Of a stretch of DNA of 64,000 bases, positions 17,816-26,923 are shown one piece after another (position 1 is the stretch's first letter; each line of letters starts with the position of its first letter). The stretch spans positions 124,001-188,000 of the forward strand of contig JBJKYL010000017.1 in the NCBI GenBank assembly GCA_045561055.1, given 5' to 3'. The position numbers and the translations under genes were made by a program. Source of the DNA: SMWC01 sp045561055 (GTDB taxonomy: Bacteria; Pseudomonadota; Gammaproteobacteria; Steroidobacterales; Rariloculaceae). The notes under the pieces are model-generated. The model was given only the letters and a program-made list of their open reading frames with translations, ran no database searches and was not told where the DNA came from.

Positions 17816-20490
17816 GCTGCTTGGTCAGATTCAGCTAATTGGCGTAGTACGTAGTGTAGGATTCCCCCATTGACGAAGTATTCTTGCTCTTTCGGCGTAT
17901 CAATCCTCACTTTCGCTTTGAACTGAAGCTGTGTGCCGTCGGTCTTAGTTGCGGTTATAGAGACGGTTTCGCTACGGCCTTCGTCTATGCCTGTGATATC
18001 GAAATTTTCCTGGCCGTTAAGACCTAGCGATAGAGCACTTTCGCCCTCACGGAACTGTAATGGCAGAACGCCCATGCCGATAAGGTTAGAGCGATGAATT
18101 CTCTCGAAGCTTTCGACGAGAACCGCCCGTATACCTAGTAACATCGTACCCTTAGCAGCCCAGTCTCGCGATGAACCAGAACCGTACTCTTTGCCACCGA
18201 TTACAAGCAATGGTATGTCTTCCTCTTTATAGAGTAATGATGCATCGAAGATGCTTAATTGTTTACCGCTAGGGGTATGTACCGTCCAGCCGCCTTCGGT
18301 ACCAGGTGCAAGCTGATTGCGTAGTCGAATATTAGCGAACGTACCGCGCATCATTACTTCATGGTTACCGCGCCGCGAGCCGTAAGAATTAAAATCTTTT
18401 TGTTCGACACCCAGCGACCGTAGGTAATTAGCTGCTGGGCTATCGTTCGCAATTGATCCTGCGGGGGAGATGTGGTCTGTTGTGACGGAGTCGCCGAGTA
18501 ACGCTAACACTCGCGCACCTTTAATGTCACCAACTGAGTCTGGTTTCATCGTCATGTTTTTGAAATAGGGAGGGCTCTTTACGTAAGTAGAAGTTTCATC
18601 CCAACTATAATTTTCGCCGCCGGCAACCGATAGTCCGTTCCAGTTGTCGTCCCCGTCAAAGACACCCGAGTAGCTATTTCGGAACATTTGTGCGGTGACA
18701 TTGTGGCTGATGAGCTCTTGAATTTCTGAGGCGGTCGGCCAAATATCGCGGAGATATACCGGTCGACCATCGATATCGTCTCCAAGTGCATCATTATAAA
18801 GATCGACGTTCATATTGCCGGCTAGCGCGTAGGCGACGACTAGTGGGGGCGACGCTAGAAAATTCATTCTGACGAGAGGATGGATACGCCCTTCGAAGTT
18901 GCGGTTTCCTGACACTACGGAACAACCAATGAGATCGGAGGATTTTACGATCTCTGAGATTTCCGTTGGTAGCGGGCCAGAGTTGCCGATACAGGTTGTG
19001 CAGCCGTACCCCACAACGTTGAAACCCAGCCCATCAAGGTCATCGAGAAGATCCGACTTAAGCAGATAATCGGTAACTACCTTAGAGCCTGGAGCGAGAG
19101 ACGTTTTAACCCACGGTTTGGCTTTAAGGCCTTTCTGGAGCGCATTTCTAGCAAGGAGGCCTGCCCCGACCATAACTGCCGGATTCGAAGTGTTTGTACA
19201 GCTCGTGATAGCTGCAATCAGGACGGCGCCGTCTACGAGATCGAATTTGCTTGTGCCACGTACCACTGACTTGCTGGGTGCGGCCGAATCCCCGCGTGCT
19301 TCATTGATCGGTTCCATAAGAGAATTAAAGGTTGTAGCGGCACTACGAAGTGGGATTCGATCCTGTGGACGCTTCGGTCCTGCCAGGCTAGGTTCAACGT
19401 CAGCAAGATTAAGAGTAAGCGTATCACTGAAGCGTGGTGTTGACATACCGCGCCACATTCCCTGTTCTTTAGCATAGGTTTCTACGAGCTGGATCTGCTG
19501 TTCGGAGCGCCCCGAAAGCTCAAGATAACGAAGCGTCTCGTTATCGATGGGCACAACAGCGCAAGTACTTCCGAATTCTGGTGACATATTTCCAAGCGTT
19601 GCGCGGTCGGCGAGTGGCAAATGATCGAGGCCGTCGCCAAAAAACTCGACGAACTTTCCGACAACGCTGCGTTCGCGCAGCATTTGGGTGATTGTTAGCA
19701 CGAGGTCTGTAGCGGTGGCGCCTTCGGAGAGCCGACCTTTTAACTCAAACCCGACCACGTGCGGAATCAACATCGTTATAGGTTGTCCGAGCATAGCCGC
19801 TTCGGCCTCAATGCCACCGACACCCCAGCCTAGAATGCCGAGTCCGTTGATCATAGTCGTATGGGAGTCGGTTCCGACTAAAGTGTCTGGATAGGCAAGA
19901 CGCCCTTTGTCAGTATTAATATCGAAGACTACGCGACTTAGGAATTCCAAGTTAACTTGATGGACGATGCCCGTGTTTGGCGGTACAACTCGGAAATTAT
20001 CGAAAGCACTTTGTCCCCATCTCAGAAAAGAGTACCGTTCTTTGTTCCGATCGAACTCAATAGCATTATTGGCCGCAAGCGCTTCTGCAGAGCCGAAGTG
20101 GTCGACCTGAACAGAGTGGTCGATAACGAGTTCGGCAGGAGAGAGTGGGTTGATTGCCGACGCCTTACCCCCAAGATTAACCATCGCATCCCTCATAGCG
20201 GCCAGATCGACTACCGCTGGAACACCAGTAAAGTCCTGTAAAATTACTCTTGCGGGCGTGAAAGCGATTTCTGTTTCCGGCTTGGCCTTTGGGTTCCAGG
20301 CTGCTAGTGCTTTTATGTCATCGGCTGTGATGTTTTCGCCATCTTCGTGACGCAGCAGGTTCTCCAAGAGTATTTTTAGTGTGTACGGAAGTTGCTCGAC
20401 GTGTCCTTCGTCGATGGTATTGAGACGATAAATTTCGTAATCAGTGCCGCTAACTGAGATGGATTGGCGTGCGCCAAAGCTGTCTTTCAT
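17812..20490 (-). CDS. acnA: Aconitate hydratase A
   Basis: 892 aa from the ATG at 20490 (a GTG four codons upstream also opens the frame). Interconverts citrate and isocitrate in the TCA cycle. The [4Fe-4S] ligands are in ITSCTNTSNPAVMVGAGLLA and GCTTCIGNSGPL. Other aconitase landmarks: TPARVILQDFTGVPAVVDLA, VGTDSHTTMINGLGILGWGV, GEIEAEAAMLG-like GGIEAEAAMLGQP, and the swivel-domain EYGSGSSRDWAAKG. Length and domain order match AcnA/IRP1-type aconitases. The gene ends four bases inside the sirtuin gene. Confidence 0.96.
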   Translation of the reverse strand: MKDSFGARQSISVSGTDYEIYRLNTIDEGHVEQLPYTLKILLENLLRHEDGENITADDIKALAAWNPKAKPETEIAFTPARVILQDFTGVPAVVDLAAMRDAMVNLGGKASAINPLSPAELVIDHSVQVDHFGSAEALAANNAIEFDRNKERYSFLRWGQSAFDNFRVVPPNTGIVHQVNLEFLSRVVFDINTDKGRLAYPDTLVGTDSHTTMINGLGILGWGVGGIEAEAAMLGQPITMLIPHVVGFELKGRLSEGATATDLVLTITQMLRERSVVGKFVEFFGDGLDHLPLADRATLGNMSPEFGSTCAVVPIDNETLRYLELSGRSEQQIQLVETYAKEQGMWRGMSTPRFSDTLTLNLADVEPSLAGPKRPQDRIPLRSAATTFNSLMEPINEARGDSAAPSKSVVRGTSKFDLVDGAVLIAAITSCTNTSNPAVMVGAGLLARNALQKGLKAKPWVKTSLAPGSKVVTDYLLKSDLLDDLDGLGFNVVGYGCTTCIGNSGPLPTEISEIVKSSDLIGCSVVSGNRNFEGRIHPLVRMNFLASPPLVVAYALAGNMNVDLYNDALGDDIDGRPVYLRDIWPTASEIQELISHNVTAQMFRNSYSGVFDGDDNWNGLSVAGGENYSWDETSTYVKSPPYFKNMTMKPDSVGDIKGARVLALLGDSVTTDHISPAGSIANDSPAANYLRSLGVEQKDFNSYGSRRGNHEVMMRGTFANIRLRNQLAPGTEGGWTVHTPSGKQLSIFDASLLYKEEDIPLLVIGGKEYGSGSSRDWAAKGTMLLGIRAVLVESFERIHRSNLIGMGVLPLQFREGESALSLGLNGQENFDITGIDEGRSETVSITATKTDGTQLQFKAKVRIDTPKEQEYFVNGGILHYVLRQLAESDQAA

Positions 20491-20608
20491 AAGGGAATCC
20501 ACTTAAAAGAATGTTTAGTACCTGACGAGAATTACAGATTATACCAAGCGATCGGCGAATCTGTTGGGCTTGTCTATTAAGGAATATGATCAATTGTTTT
20601 TAGGATGG

Positions 20609-21724
20609 TCAGTCGGTTGCGCTCAATAATTCGGTCTGCATAGTAGCTGTCTGAATCATTGCGCCGCCAAGGCAGTGATCCTGCTGATAAAAAACTACAT
20701 ATTGACCAGGGGTTACAGCACGCTGTGGTTCATCGAAACAAACTTGTAAGCTGTTGCTGTCTTTGATCGTCACTGCACATGTCTGGTCAGCCTGGCGATA
20801 GCGCGTTTTAGCGCGGCATCGTATGGTTCCTCCAACGTTCGCTGGCGCTGAGTTTATCCAGTGACTATCGGCGGCGGTAAGGTAGTTTTTGTACAAAAGT
20901 GGATTGTTAGTTCCTTGAACGACAACGAGTTCGTTGGATTCCTGGATCTTATCGGCTACATACCATGGCTCCGGCCCGCAGTCGGTTAAACCACCGATCT
21001 TGAGGCCCTGGCGTTGCCCTATGGTGTAATAAGCTAAACCTTGGTGTTCTCCGAGTATACGCCCGCTTGAGTCTTTAATGTTTCCAGGGTTTACCGGCAG
21101 ATATTCACCGAGGAATTTTGCGAATGGACGCTCGCCGATAAAGCAGATACCGGTGCTATCTTTTTTAGTGGCGACGGGTAATCCGGCAGTTTCAGCCCGT
21201 TCGCGAACTTCCTGTTTAGTAAGTTCACCCAGCGGAAATAGCACGTTAGTGAACGCTTGCGCGTTTACGGCATGTAGGAAGTAACTCTGGTCTTTATTTC
21301 GGTCTCGGCCTTTGAGGAGATGAATGCCGTCGACTTCCGGTGTGAGTCGAGCGTAGTGGCCAGTAGCAAGTTGCGTACCACCGAGCCGCTCTGCGTAGCG
21401 CCGCATCGCTCCGAATTTGATCTGCTGGTTGCAGAGCACATCAGGGTTCGGGGTGCGACCTGTAGCGTATTCGTCGAGAAATGTAGCGAAGACCTGGCTA
21501 CGATATTCGTCAGCGAAATTCACGCGATGTAACGGCAGATCCAGTATTTCAGCTACTTCGCGAGCATCCTGGAAGTCCTGTGCTGCTTCGCAATAGCCGT
21601 CATCTTCCCAGTTGCTCATGTGCAGGCATTGGACGCCGTAGCCAGCATCTCGCAGCAGGAGAGCGGTGACGGCAGAGTCGACTCCACCTGATAGAGCGAC
21701 AATTACAAGTTCGTTTTTTGTCAT
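20609..21724 (-). CDS. mnmA: tRNA-specific 2-thiouridylase
   Basis: 371 aa from the ATG at 21724 (upstream TTG extension not conserved-looking). Thiolates U34 of Lys, Glu and Gln tRNAs using ATP. PP-loop VALSGGVDSAVTALLL, CLHMSNWEDD, TGRTPNPDVLCNQQIKF with the first catalytic Cys, TKKDSTGICFIGERPF with the second, and the C-terminal TPGQYVVFYQQDHCLGGA barrel. Length is normal. A separate 118-base gap divides it from acnA. Confidence 0.96.
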   Translation of the reverse strand: MTKNELVIVALSGGVDSAVTALLLRDAGYGVQCLHMSNWEDDGYCEAAQDFQDAREVAEILDLPLHRVNFADEYRSQVFATFLDEYATGRTPNPDVLCNQQIKFGAMRRYAERLGGTQLATGHYARLTPEVDGIHLLKGRDRNKDQSYFLHAVNAQAFTNVLFPLGELTKQEVRERAETAGLPVATKKDSTGICFIGERPFAKFLGEYLPVNPGNIKDSSGRILGEHQGLAYYTIGQRQGLKIGGLTDCGPEPWYVADKIQESNELVVVQGTNNPLLYKNYLTAADSHWINSAPANVGGTIRCRAKTRYRQADQTCAVTIKDSNSLQVCFDEPQRAVTPGQYVVFYQQDHCLGGAMIQTATMQTELLSATD

Positions 21725-22061
21725 GATTAGGAATTCTAGCAAAGGTACTACGTTGGCTCGTCGGATAAGTGATTGGCCATTGGTCTAATAGTGACCTGGG
21801 GTAATGAGTTTGGTCTATTTGGAATCACAAAAAAGCGTTTAAGATCTGCAATCGTTAGCAAAAGGCCCAATTCGATTACGACCATAATGAGCGTAGCGAG
21901 AATCAATAGTTATAACGACGATGCAGGGGGCTGAACATGCTACTAGGCGCTACTTTGGAGCAATATTGGCGATAGCGAGCTGCTGTTCAGGGTAATATAG
22001 TGTCCTTGTAAGCGGAGCCTAATGGACCGCTGATCATCATAATTTAGTGAGGAGAGAGAAT
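21725..22061 (+). other. Intergenic region without a supported gene
   Basis: These 337 bases separate the divergent mnmA and VOC genes and hold the promoters of both. The only coding-like trace is a 24-codon frame at 21921-21995 ending in a lipobox-like LAIASCCSG. I see no tRNA or riboswitch fold. Confidence 0.5.
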
Positions 22062-22544
22062 ATGCGTGGCCTTTCAATCTTTGTCGGAGGAGTTCTCGTT
22101 GGTTTGGGTGTCCAAATGGCGATAGCTCAGAGCCAAAACCGCAATGTGATTAACATGAACCATGTTGGTATTGCAGTGCCGGACATTGAGGCTGCAATTA
22201 CGTATTACACTGATACTTTGGGTTTTCCTGAGGCATTTCGGGTAACTACCGATAGTGGGAATATCGCGTTGGTTTACGTGCAAGTGAGCGAGAATACTTT
22301 CCTCGAGCTACAACCGGTCAACGCGAATCGGCCTGCCGGTCTTAGTCACTTTGGGGTGCATGTTAACGATATGGAGTCGGTGATTGATACGTTTAGGCAA
22401 CGTGGCGCGGATGTTCAGGACAGTCGTGCAAGTAGCTCTGGTGCAATTCTGTCAAACGTTATCGATCCAAACGGGATCCGAATGGAATTATTGGAGTTAC
22501 CATCAGAATCGCTGCATCGCCAGGCTATGGACCGCTGGGAGTAA
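22062..22544 (+). CDS. Exported VOC (glyoxalase-fold) protein
   Basis: 160 aa from the ATG at 22062, with GGAGAGAG directly upstream (the GTG at 22047 would place that site inside the gene). N-terminal signal peptide RGLSIFVGGVLVGLGVQMAI, then one or two beta-alpha-beta-beta-beta modules: INMNHVGIAVPDIEAAITYY, TDTLGF, LVYVQVSENTFLELQP, LSHFGVHVNDMESVIDTF and DPNGIRMELLEL. The metal-ligand positions His and Glu (HVGIAV, LELQP, HFGVHV, MELLEL) are kept, so a metal-dependent isomerase, lyase or dioxygenase is possible. An exported VOC protein is unusual. Substrate unknown. Confidence 0.78.
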   Translation: MRGLSIFVGGVLVGLGVQMAIAQSQNRNVINMNHVGIAVPDIEAAITYYTDTLGFPEAFRVTTDSGNIALVYVQVSENTFLELQPVNANRPAGLSHFGVHVNDMESVIDTFRQRGADVQDSRASSSGAILSNVIDPNGIRMELLELPSESLHRQAMDRWE

Positions 22545-22623
22545 GTAGAGATAATCTGAGGTTTAAATTGTCTATAACGGGGCGGCTGGATGAGTAGGGA
22601 AAATCTAACAGCGTGGCGGAAAA

Positions 22624-22722
22624 ATGCGTGTCAGTATTTCTATTTCAGAGGTTTTTGCGATAGTGATGTATGCGGGGTTCATTTACTTAACCGTATTGGC
22701 TGGTGGGGGTAGCGTTGATTAG
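22624..22722 (+). CDS. Possible 32-aa single-helix membrane peptide before SURF1
   Basis: ATG at 22624 behind GGCGGA encodes MRVSISISEVFAIVMYAGFI and 12 further residues ending in GGGSV-D. A single hydrophobic helix of the size seen in small oxidase accessory peptides. It precedes SURF1 by 31 bases. It rests only on the start signal, the hydrophobic content and the position. Confidence 0.25.
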   Translation: MRVSISISEVFAIVMYAGFIYLTVLAGGGSVD

Positions 22723-22753
22723 TTTGCGATTCTTTGATTGGCAATAGTCGGCG

Positions 22754-23473
22754 ATGAGTATTGGCCGCATTCTTCTGCTTCTAGGCTTCTTTCTGCTCCT
22801 TGCGCTTTTGCTCTCTTTGGGGCAGTGGCAGTTACGCCGGGCGGCTGAAAAAGAGGCACTCTTTAAGCAGATTGGTGCAGCGGAAGACTTCCCGGCTCTC
22901 ACGGCCCCGATCGAAAATCAGCTGTTCGAAACGAATCGTTACAGGTGGGTGACTTTGCGCGGCCGTTACGATTCGTCGCGCCAGCTATTACTAGATAGCA
23001 TGATCTATGAAGGCCGGGCCGGGTACCAAGTGCTCACTCCGTTTCTGCCACTGAATAGCCAACGCTGGTTGCTTGTCAATCGAGGCTGGGTAGCCGCTGA
23101 CCCCGATCGAGAAGTGCTCCCGCAAGTTGCAGTGAGTGGCGAGATTAGGAGCGTTCGAGGAAGAATCAACTCACTTCCCCGTCCCGGGCTAAAGCTGCAG
23201 GCCGCAATTCCAGAAGATGTCGTACGATGGCCACAGGTTGTGCTTTTCCCAGGTATCGAGGATTTGGAAAGGCTTTTGGGGGAGTCGCTGTACAGCTATC
23301 AGATCTGGTTGGATTCATCGTCTCCTGAAGGTTTTATTCGCGCATGGGATCCTACGGTCCTGACTCCAGAGCAACATATAGGCTATGCGTTCCAGTGGTT
23401 TGCGCTCGCAGGTGCGCTAGTGGTGATGGCCTCGGTTTTGGGAGTTTCCTCAGTCCGACGCGATAAAAATTAG
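22754..23473 (+). CDS. SURF1-family cytochrome oxidase assembly protein
   Basis: 239 aa. SURF1 proteins help insert haem A into subunit I of haem-copper oxidases at the inner membrane. Two helices bracket a periplasmic domain: LLLLGFFLLLALLLSLGQWQ followed by LRRAAEK at the N-terminus, and IGYAFQWFALAGALVVMASV at the C-terminus. The family signatures GRYDSSRQLLLDSMIYEGRA, GYQVLTPF and WLLVNRGWVAAD are clear. It heads the oxidase cluster, in agreement with its role. Confidence 0.9.
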   Translation: MSIGRILLLLGFFLLLALLLSLGQWQLRRAAEKEALFKQIGAAEDFPALTAPIENQLFETNRYRWVTLRGRYDSSRQLLLDSMIYEGRAGYQVLTPFLPLNSQRWLLVNRGWVAADPDREVLPQVAVSGEIRSVRGRINSLPRPGLKLQAAIPEDVVRWPQVVLFPGIEDLERLLGESLYSYQIWLDSSSPEGFIRAWDPTVLTPEQHIGYAFQWFALAGALVVMASVLGVSSVRRDKN

Positions 23474-23655
23474 CCCTGATTCTGTCAGTCATTGATTGCC
23501 ACATTTTTGATTAAATGTAATGTTCAAAAAAGGGTATTTTGCGATTTCATTTCTTATTGGTTTTGTGTACCATTCCGTCGGCGGAGCAGCAGTAGACTGA
23601 CCGCCCCAATGGTAGTGTTTTTATATTCACGCCGCGGTAACTCTGGGGAGGGTTG

Positions 23656-24066
23656 ATGGCGAAGGTGTTGCTGAGTCTGCTTGTAGCGTTTTTGGTCACT
23701 ATTCTGGCGGCCAGAGCAGCTTTCTATGCTTCTATTCCGTCCGATGAGGTTCTGGCGGGTGAGCCGTGGGCGCAAAATAAAATGGAGTTTGTGTCTTGGA
23801 ATGGAGAGCGATGGACGGCGTGGGTTCGCGACGGCGTCTTTGAACATGCACCTCAAAATTCTGCACGTTGGAGTCGTCATTCCAACGGGAGCCTCGCGTT
23901 TGTTGATTGGGACGGCGAAGCTTGGCAGGCGAAAGTCAGTGGTGAAGGATTCTTGTTGGCCCATCGGGGTGACTGGCAAGGCCCCACCGAAAGCGCAACC
24001 GCGATTCGCTACCGTGACTGGGCGGGGAAGCATCGGGTGCGTACGTTAGCCCAATTGAATCGCTGA
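23656..24066 (+). CDS. Uncharacterised exported protein of the cox cluster
   Basis: 136 aa from the ATG at 23656 behind GGGGAGGG. The N-terminus MAKVLLSLLVAFLVTILAAR is a signal peptide or anchor. The rest is rich in Trp with repeating W-x-G-E-x-W patterns (VSWNGERWTAWVRDG, FVDWDGEAWQAKV, YRDWAGKHRVR), suggesting a small beta-structured periplasmic domain. I do not recognise a named family. It lies between SURF1 and coxB and is 11 bases from coxB, so an oxidase accessory role is likely from context. Confidence 0.7.
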   Translation: MAKVLLSLLVAFLVTILAARAAFYASIPSDEVLAGEPWAQNKMEFVSWNGERWTAWVRDGVFEHAPQNSARWSRHSNGSLAFVDWDGEAWQAKVSGEGFLLAHRGDWQGPTESATAIRYRDWAGKHRVRTLAQLNR

Positions 24067-24076
24067 GAGCCTCTAG

Positions 24077-25288
24077 ATGAAGTTGAAAACGTTGATCGAT
24101 ACCATGACTCGCCTGTGTCAATGGATAATTCGACACTTTAGTTTTTTTGCCGGTAAGTTTCGCAGTGGTCTGGCGCTGGTGGCGCTATGGGTAAGCTCCC
24201 AAAGTGCGTTCGCTCAATTATTGGGGGATATGCGGCCTGGCGTTACCGACATGAGCCTGCGTATTCAGCAAATACATCATCTGAGCCTATGGATCTGCAC
24301 GATTGTAGGCCTGCTAGTTTTCAGCGTGATGGCTTATAGCATTTGGGCTCATCGGCGTTCGAGGAACCCAGTGCCCGCGACGTTTCATCACAGTACCCCG
24401 GTAGAAATTGTCTGGACAGTCATACCAGCATTAATTCTGATCGCCATAGCCGTGCCAGCGACCCAGACGCTAATTGATATTGAGGATAACAGTGATGCCG
24501 ACCTCACGGTTCTCATCACTGGGTCGCAATGGAAGTGGCACTATCAGTATGTTGAATCAGATATTGGTTACTACAGCAACGGTACGACGCCGCTGGAGCA
24601 AATAAATAACATTGAAGCGAAAAGCGAGAATTATCTATTAGAGGTTGACAACCCGCTGGTGATTCCGACCAATCTTAAGGTTCGTTTTCTCACGACCTCC
24701 GACGATGTAATTCATTCTTGGTGGGTGCCAGACTTTGCAGTGAAGCAGGATGCGCTTCCAGGTTTGATCAACGAGGCGTGGACGCGAGTCAATGTTCCCG
24801 GCACCTACCGTGGGCAGTGTACCGAGCTTTGCGGGATGAACCATGCTTTCATGCCGGTCGTTGTTGAGGTGCTTCCAGAAGAAGAATTCCTTGCCTGGAT
24901 AGAAGATCAACGAATTGCTAATGCGCTTTCGGGCGAAGCTGCGGTTGCAGCGCGAAGCAGGGACTGGGGGATGGAGGAATTAATGCCGATGGGCGAAGAC
25001 GTTTATGTGACCCATTGTGCAACGTGTCATATGCCTGACGGTGAGGGACAAGGTATCAAATATCCAGCATTGGCTGTGGCACTAGACCCAACTCGTTTGA
25101 TATCTACTGGGCCTGTTGAAGGACATTTAGATAGGGTTATGAATGGGCTTGCTGGAACTGAGATGCAAGCTTGGGCGCCCCAGCTTAGTGACTTAGAGAT
25201 GGCGGCGGTGATTACCTATGAACGTAATGCCTGGGGCAACAATACGGGCGATATAGTTCAACCACTTACTGTTTTTGAAGCTCGTTAG
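24077..25288 (+). CDS. coxB: Cytochrome c oxidase subunit II with fused cytochrome c (caa3 type)
   Basis: 403 aa. Receives electrons from cytochrome c or complex III and passes them to subunit I. Signal segment and two helices (LSLWICTIVGLLVFSVMAYS; VEIVWTVIPALILIAIAVPA), the aromatic ramp GSQWKWHYQY, and the CuA site HSWWVPDFAVKQDALPG ... GQCTELCGMNHAFMPV (C248, C252). A C-terminal cytochrome c domain has CATCHMPDGEGQG (C314, C317, H318). The fused haem makes this a caa3-type subunit, matching the Alternative Complex III genes downstream. Confidence 0.96.
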   Translation: MKLKTLIDTMTRLCQWIIRHFSFFAGKFRSGLALVALWVSSQSAFAQLLGDMRPGVTDMSLRIQQIHHLSLWICTIVGLLVFSVMAYSIWAHRRSRNPVPATFHHSTPVEIVWTVIPALILIAIAVPATQTLIDIEDNSDADLTVLITGSQWKWHYQYVESDIGYYSNGTTPLEQINNIEAKSENYLLEVDNPLVIPTNLKVRFLTTSDDVIHSWWVPDFAVKQDALPGLINEAWTRVNVPGTYRGQCTELCGMNHAFMPVVVEVLPEEEFLAWIEDQRIANALSGEAAVAARSRDWGMEELMPMGEDVYVTHCATCHMPDGEGQGIKYPALAVALDPTRLISTGPVEGHLDRVMNGLAGTEMQAWAPQLSDLEMAAVITYERNAWGNNTGDIVQPLTVFEAR

Positions 25289-25299
25289 GTGATTTAGTT

Positions 25300-26880
25300 A
25301 TGGTTGCTCACGCAGACGATATTCCCCGAGAACAGAATCCATTGATTAAGTTCATCCGCCGCTGGGTGTTGACGACTAATCATAAGGAAATAGGCACGCT
25401 GTATCTCTGCCTGAGTTTTTCTTTGTTTTTGATTGGCGGATTGATGGCGCTGATCTTCAGGTTGGAACTTGCTCAGCCGGGGATGCAATTTTTAAGTGCT
25501 GATTTCTATAACCAGATGGTCACCGTGCATGGCTTGGTTATGGTGTTTGGTGCAGTCATGCCCGCGTTCGTGGGGTTGGCTAACTGGATGGTGCCACTCA
25601 TGATTGGGGCGCCTGATATGGCGTTACCTCGACTCAATAATTTCAGTTTCTGGATTATGCCCTTCGCCTTTTTCATGCTGCTGTCTTCCTTGTGGATGGA
25701 AGGCGGCGCTCCGAATTTTGGTTGGACGCTCTACGCGCCACTGTCAACCACTTACGGTCCGCCGAGCACTGATTTTTTGATTTTCGGCATCCATTTAATG
25801 GGGGTCTCGTCAGTATTGGGAGCGATAAACATTATCGTCACAATATTTAACCTACGTGCACCGGGTATGACGTTGATGAAGATGCCGTTGTTCGTCTGGA
25901 CGTGGCTGATAACAGCGTTTCTACTGATTATGGTGATGCCGGTGTTAGCGGGCACAGTCACGATGATGCTTACCGACCGTCATTTCGGCACGAGTTTTTT
26001 CGAGGCGTCTGGTGGCGGTGATCCGCTTCTGTTTCAACATGTTTTTTGGTTCTTCGGGCACCCAGAGGTCTACATCATGATCTTGCCGGGTTTCGGGGTC
26101 GCTTCAGAGATTATTCCGACATTCGCTCGTAAGAAGCTTTTCGGGTACACCTCTATGGTCTATGCGGTAGCTTCCATCGCGATCTTGTCGTTCATCGTTT
26201 GGGGGCATCATATGTTCGCTACCGGTATGCCGCTGGGTGCAGAGCTGTTTTTCATGTATGCGACGATGCTGATCGCGGTACCGACCGGAGTGAAAGTTTT
26301 TAACTGGGTTGCGACGATGTGGGGTGGATCCATGACGTTCGAGACGCCGATGTTGTTCGCGCTCGGATTTGTTGTGATGTTTACTATTGGAGGGCTGTCT
26401 GGGCTTATGCTCGCTGTTGTTCCGGCCGACTTCCAGTATCACGATACGTTTTTTGTCGTCGCCCACCTGCATTATGTTTTGTACCCGGGCGCGATCTTTG
26501 CGACGATGGCTGCGGCCTACTACTGGTTGCCAAAGTGGACGGGCAACATGTATAGCGAGCGACTTGGCAAAATCCATTTCTGGAGTGCCGTCGTTGGTTT
26601 GAACGTGACGTTTTTTCCGATGCATTTTGTTGGTCTCGCGGGGATGCCGCGGCGGATTGTGGATTACGCGCTGCCGTTTTCAGATCTCAATCTTGTATCT
26701 AGTATCGGGGCTGGGATTTTAGGCCTGACGCAGCTGCTATTTCTTTACATCGTGGTTAAGACTGTACGCGGTGGGGAGAAAGCAACTGATCAAGTTTGGG
26801 AAGCGGCGGAAGGGCTGGAATGGACAGTTCCATCGCCAGCGCCGCACCACACTTTCGATACCCCTCCGCGTGTTGATTAA
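25300..26880 (+). CDS. coxA: Cytochrome c oxidase subunit I
   Basis: 526 aa, twelve-helix catalytic subunit that reduces oxygen at the haem a3-CuB centre and pumps protons. TTNHKEIGTLYL is the classical N-terminus; TVHGLVMVFGAVMPAFVGLA has a haem a ligand; HVFWFFGHPEVYIMILPGFG holds the CuB His and cross-linked Tyr; WGHHMFATGM has the other CuB ligands; TFFVVAHLHYVLYPGAIF has the haem a and a3 ligands. Length and motifs indicate an A-type oxidase. Start 11 bases after coxB. Confidence 0.97.
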   Translation: MVAHADDIPREQNPLIKFIRRWVLTTNHKEIGTLYLCLSFSLFLIGGLMALIFRLELAQPGMQFLSADFYNQMVTVHGLVMVFGAVMPAFVGLANWMVPLMIGAPDMALPRLNNFSFWIMPFAFFMLLSSLWMEGGAPNFGWTLYAPLSTTYGPPSTDFLIFGIHLMGVSSVLGAINIIVTIFNLRAPGMTLMKMPLFVWTWLITAFLLIMVMPVLAGTVTMMLTDRHFGTSFFEASGGGDPLLFQHVFWFFGHPEVYIMILPGFGVASEIIPTFARKKLFGYTSMVYAVASIAILSFIVWGHHMFATGMPLGAELFFMYATMLIAVPTGVKVFNWVATMWGGSMTFETPMLFALGFVVMFTIGGLSGLMLAVVPADFQYHDTFFVVAHLHYVLYPGAIFATMAAAYYWLPKWTGNMYSERLGKIHFWSAVVGLNVTFFPMHFVGLAGMPRRIVDYALPFSDLNLVSSIGAGILGLTQLLFLYIVVKTVRGGEKATDQVWEAAEGLEWTVPSPAPHHTFDTPPRVD

Positions 26881-26923
26881 CGGATGGGCGATTAATTGAA
26901 GTCTAGAACGGAGTAGCGAATAG

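Noticed and set aside
21921..21995. 24-codon frame with a lipobox-like LAIASCCSG
   Set aside because: Too short, no good ribosome site, and the lipobox has no mature part; probably chance.
23554..24033. 159-aa minus-strand frame opposite the cox-cluster small gene
   Set aside because: The plus-strand gene has a strong ribosome site and signal peptide; the opposite frame is Arg/Pro-rich without motif.
26104..26625. 173-aa minus-strand frame in coxA
   Set aside because: Antisense of a highly conserved gene; Arg/His-rich composition is a by-product of the codon pattern.
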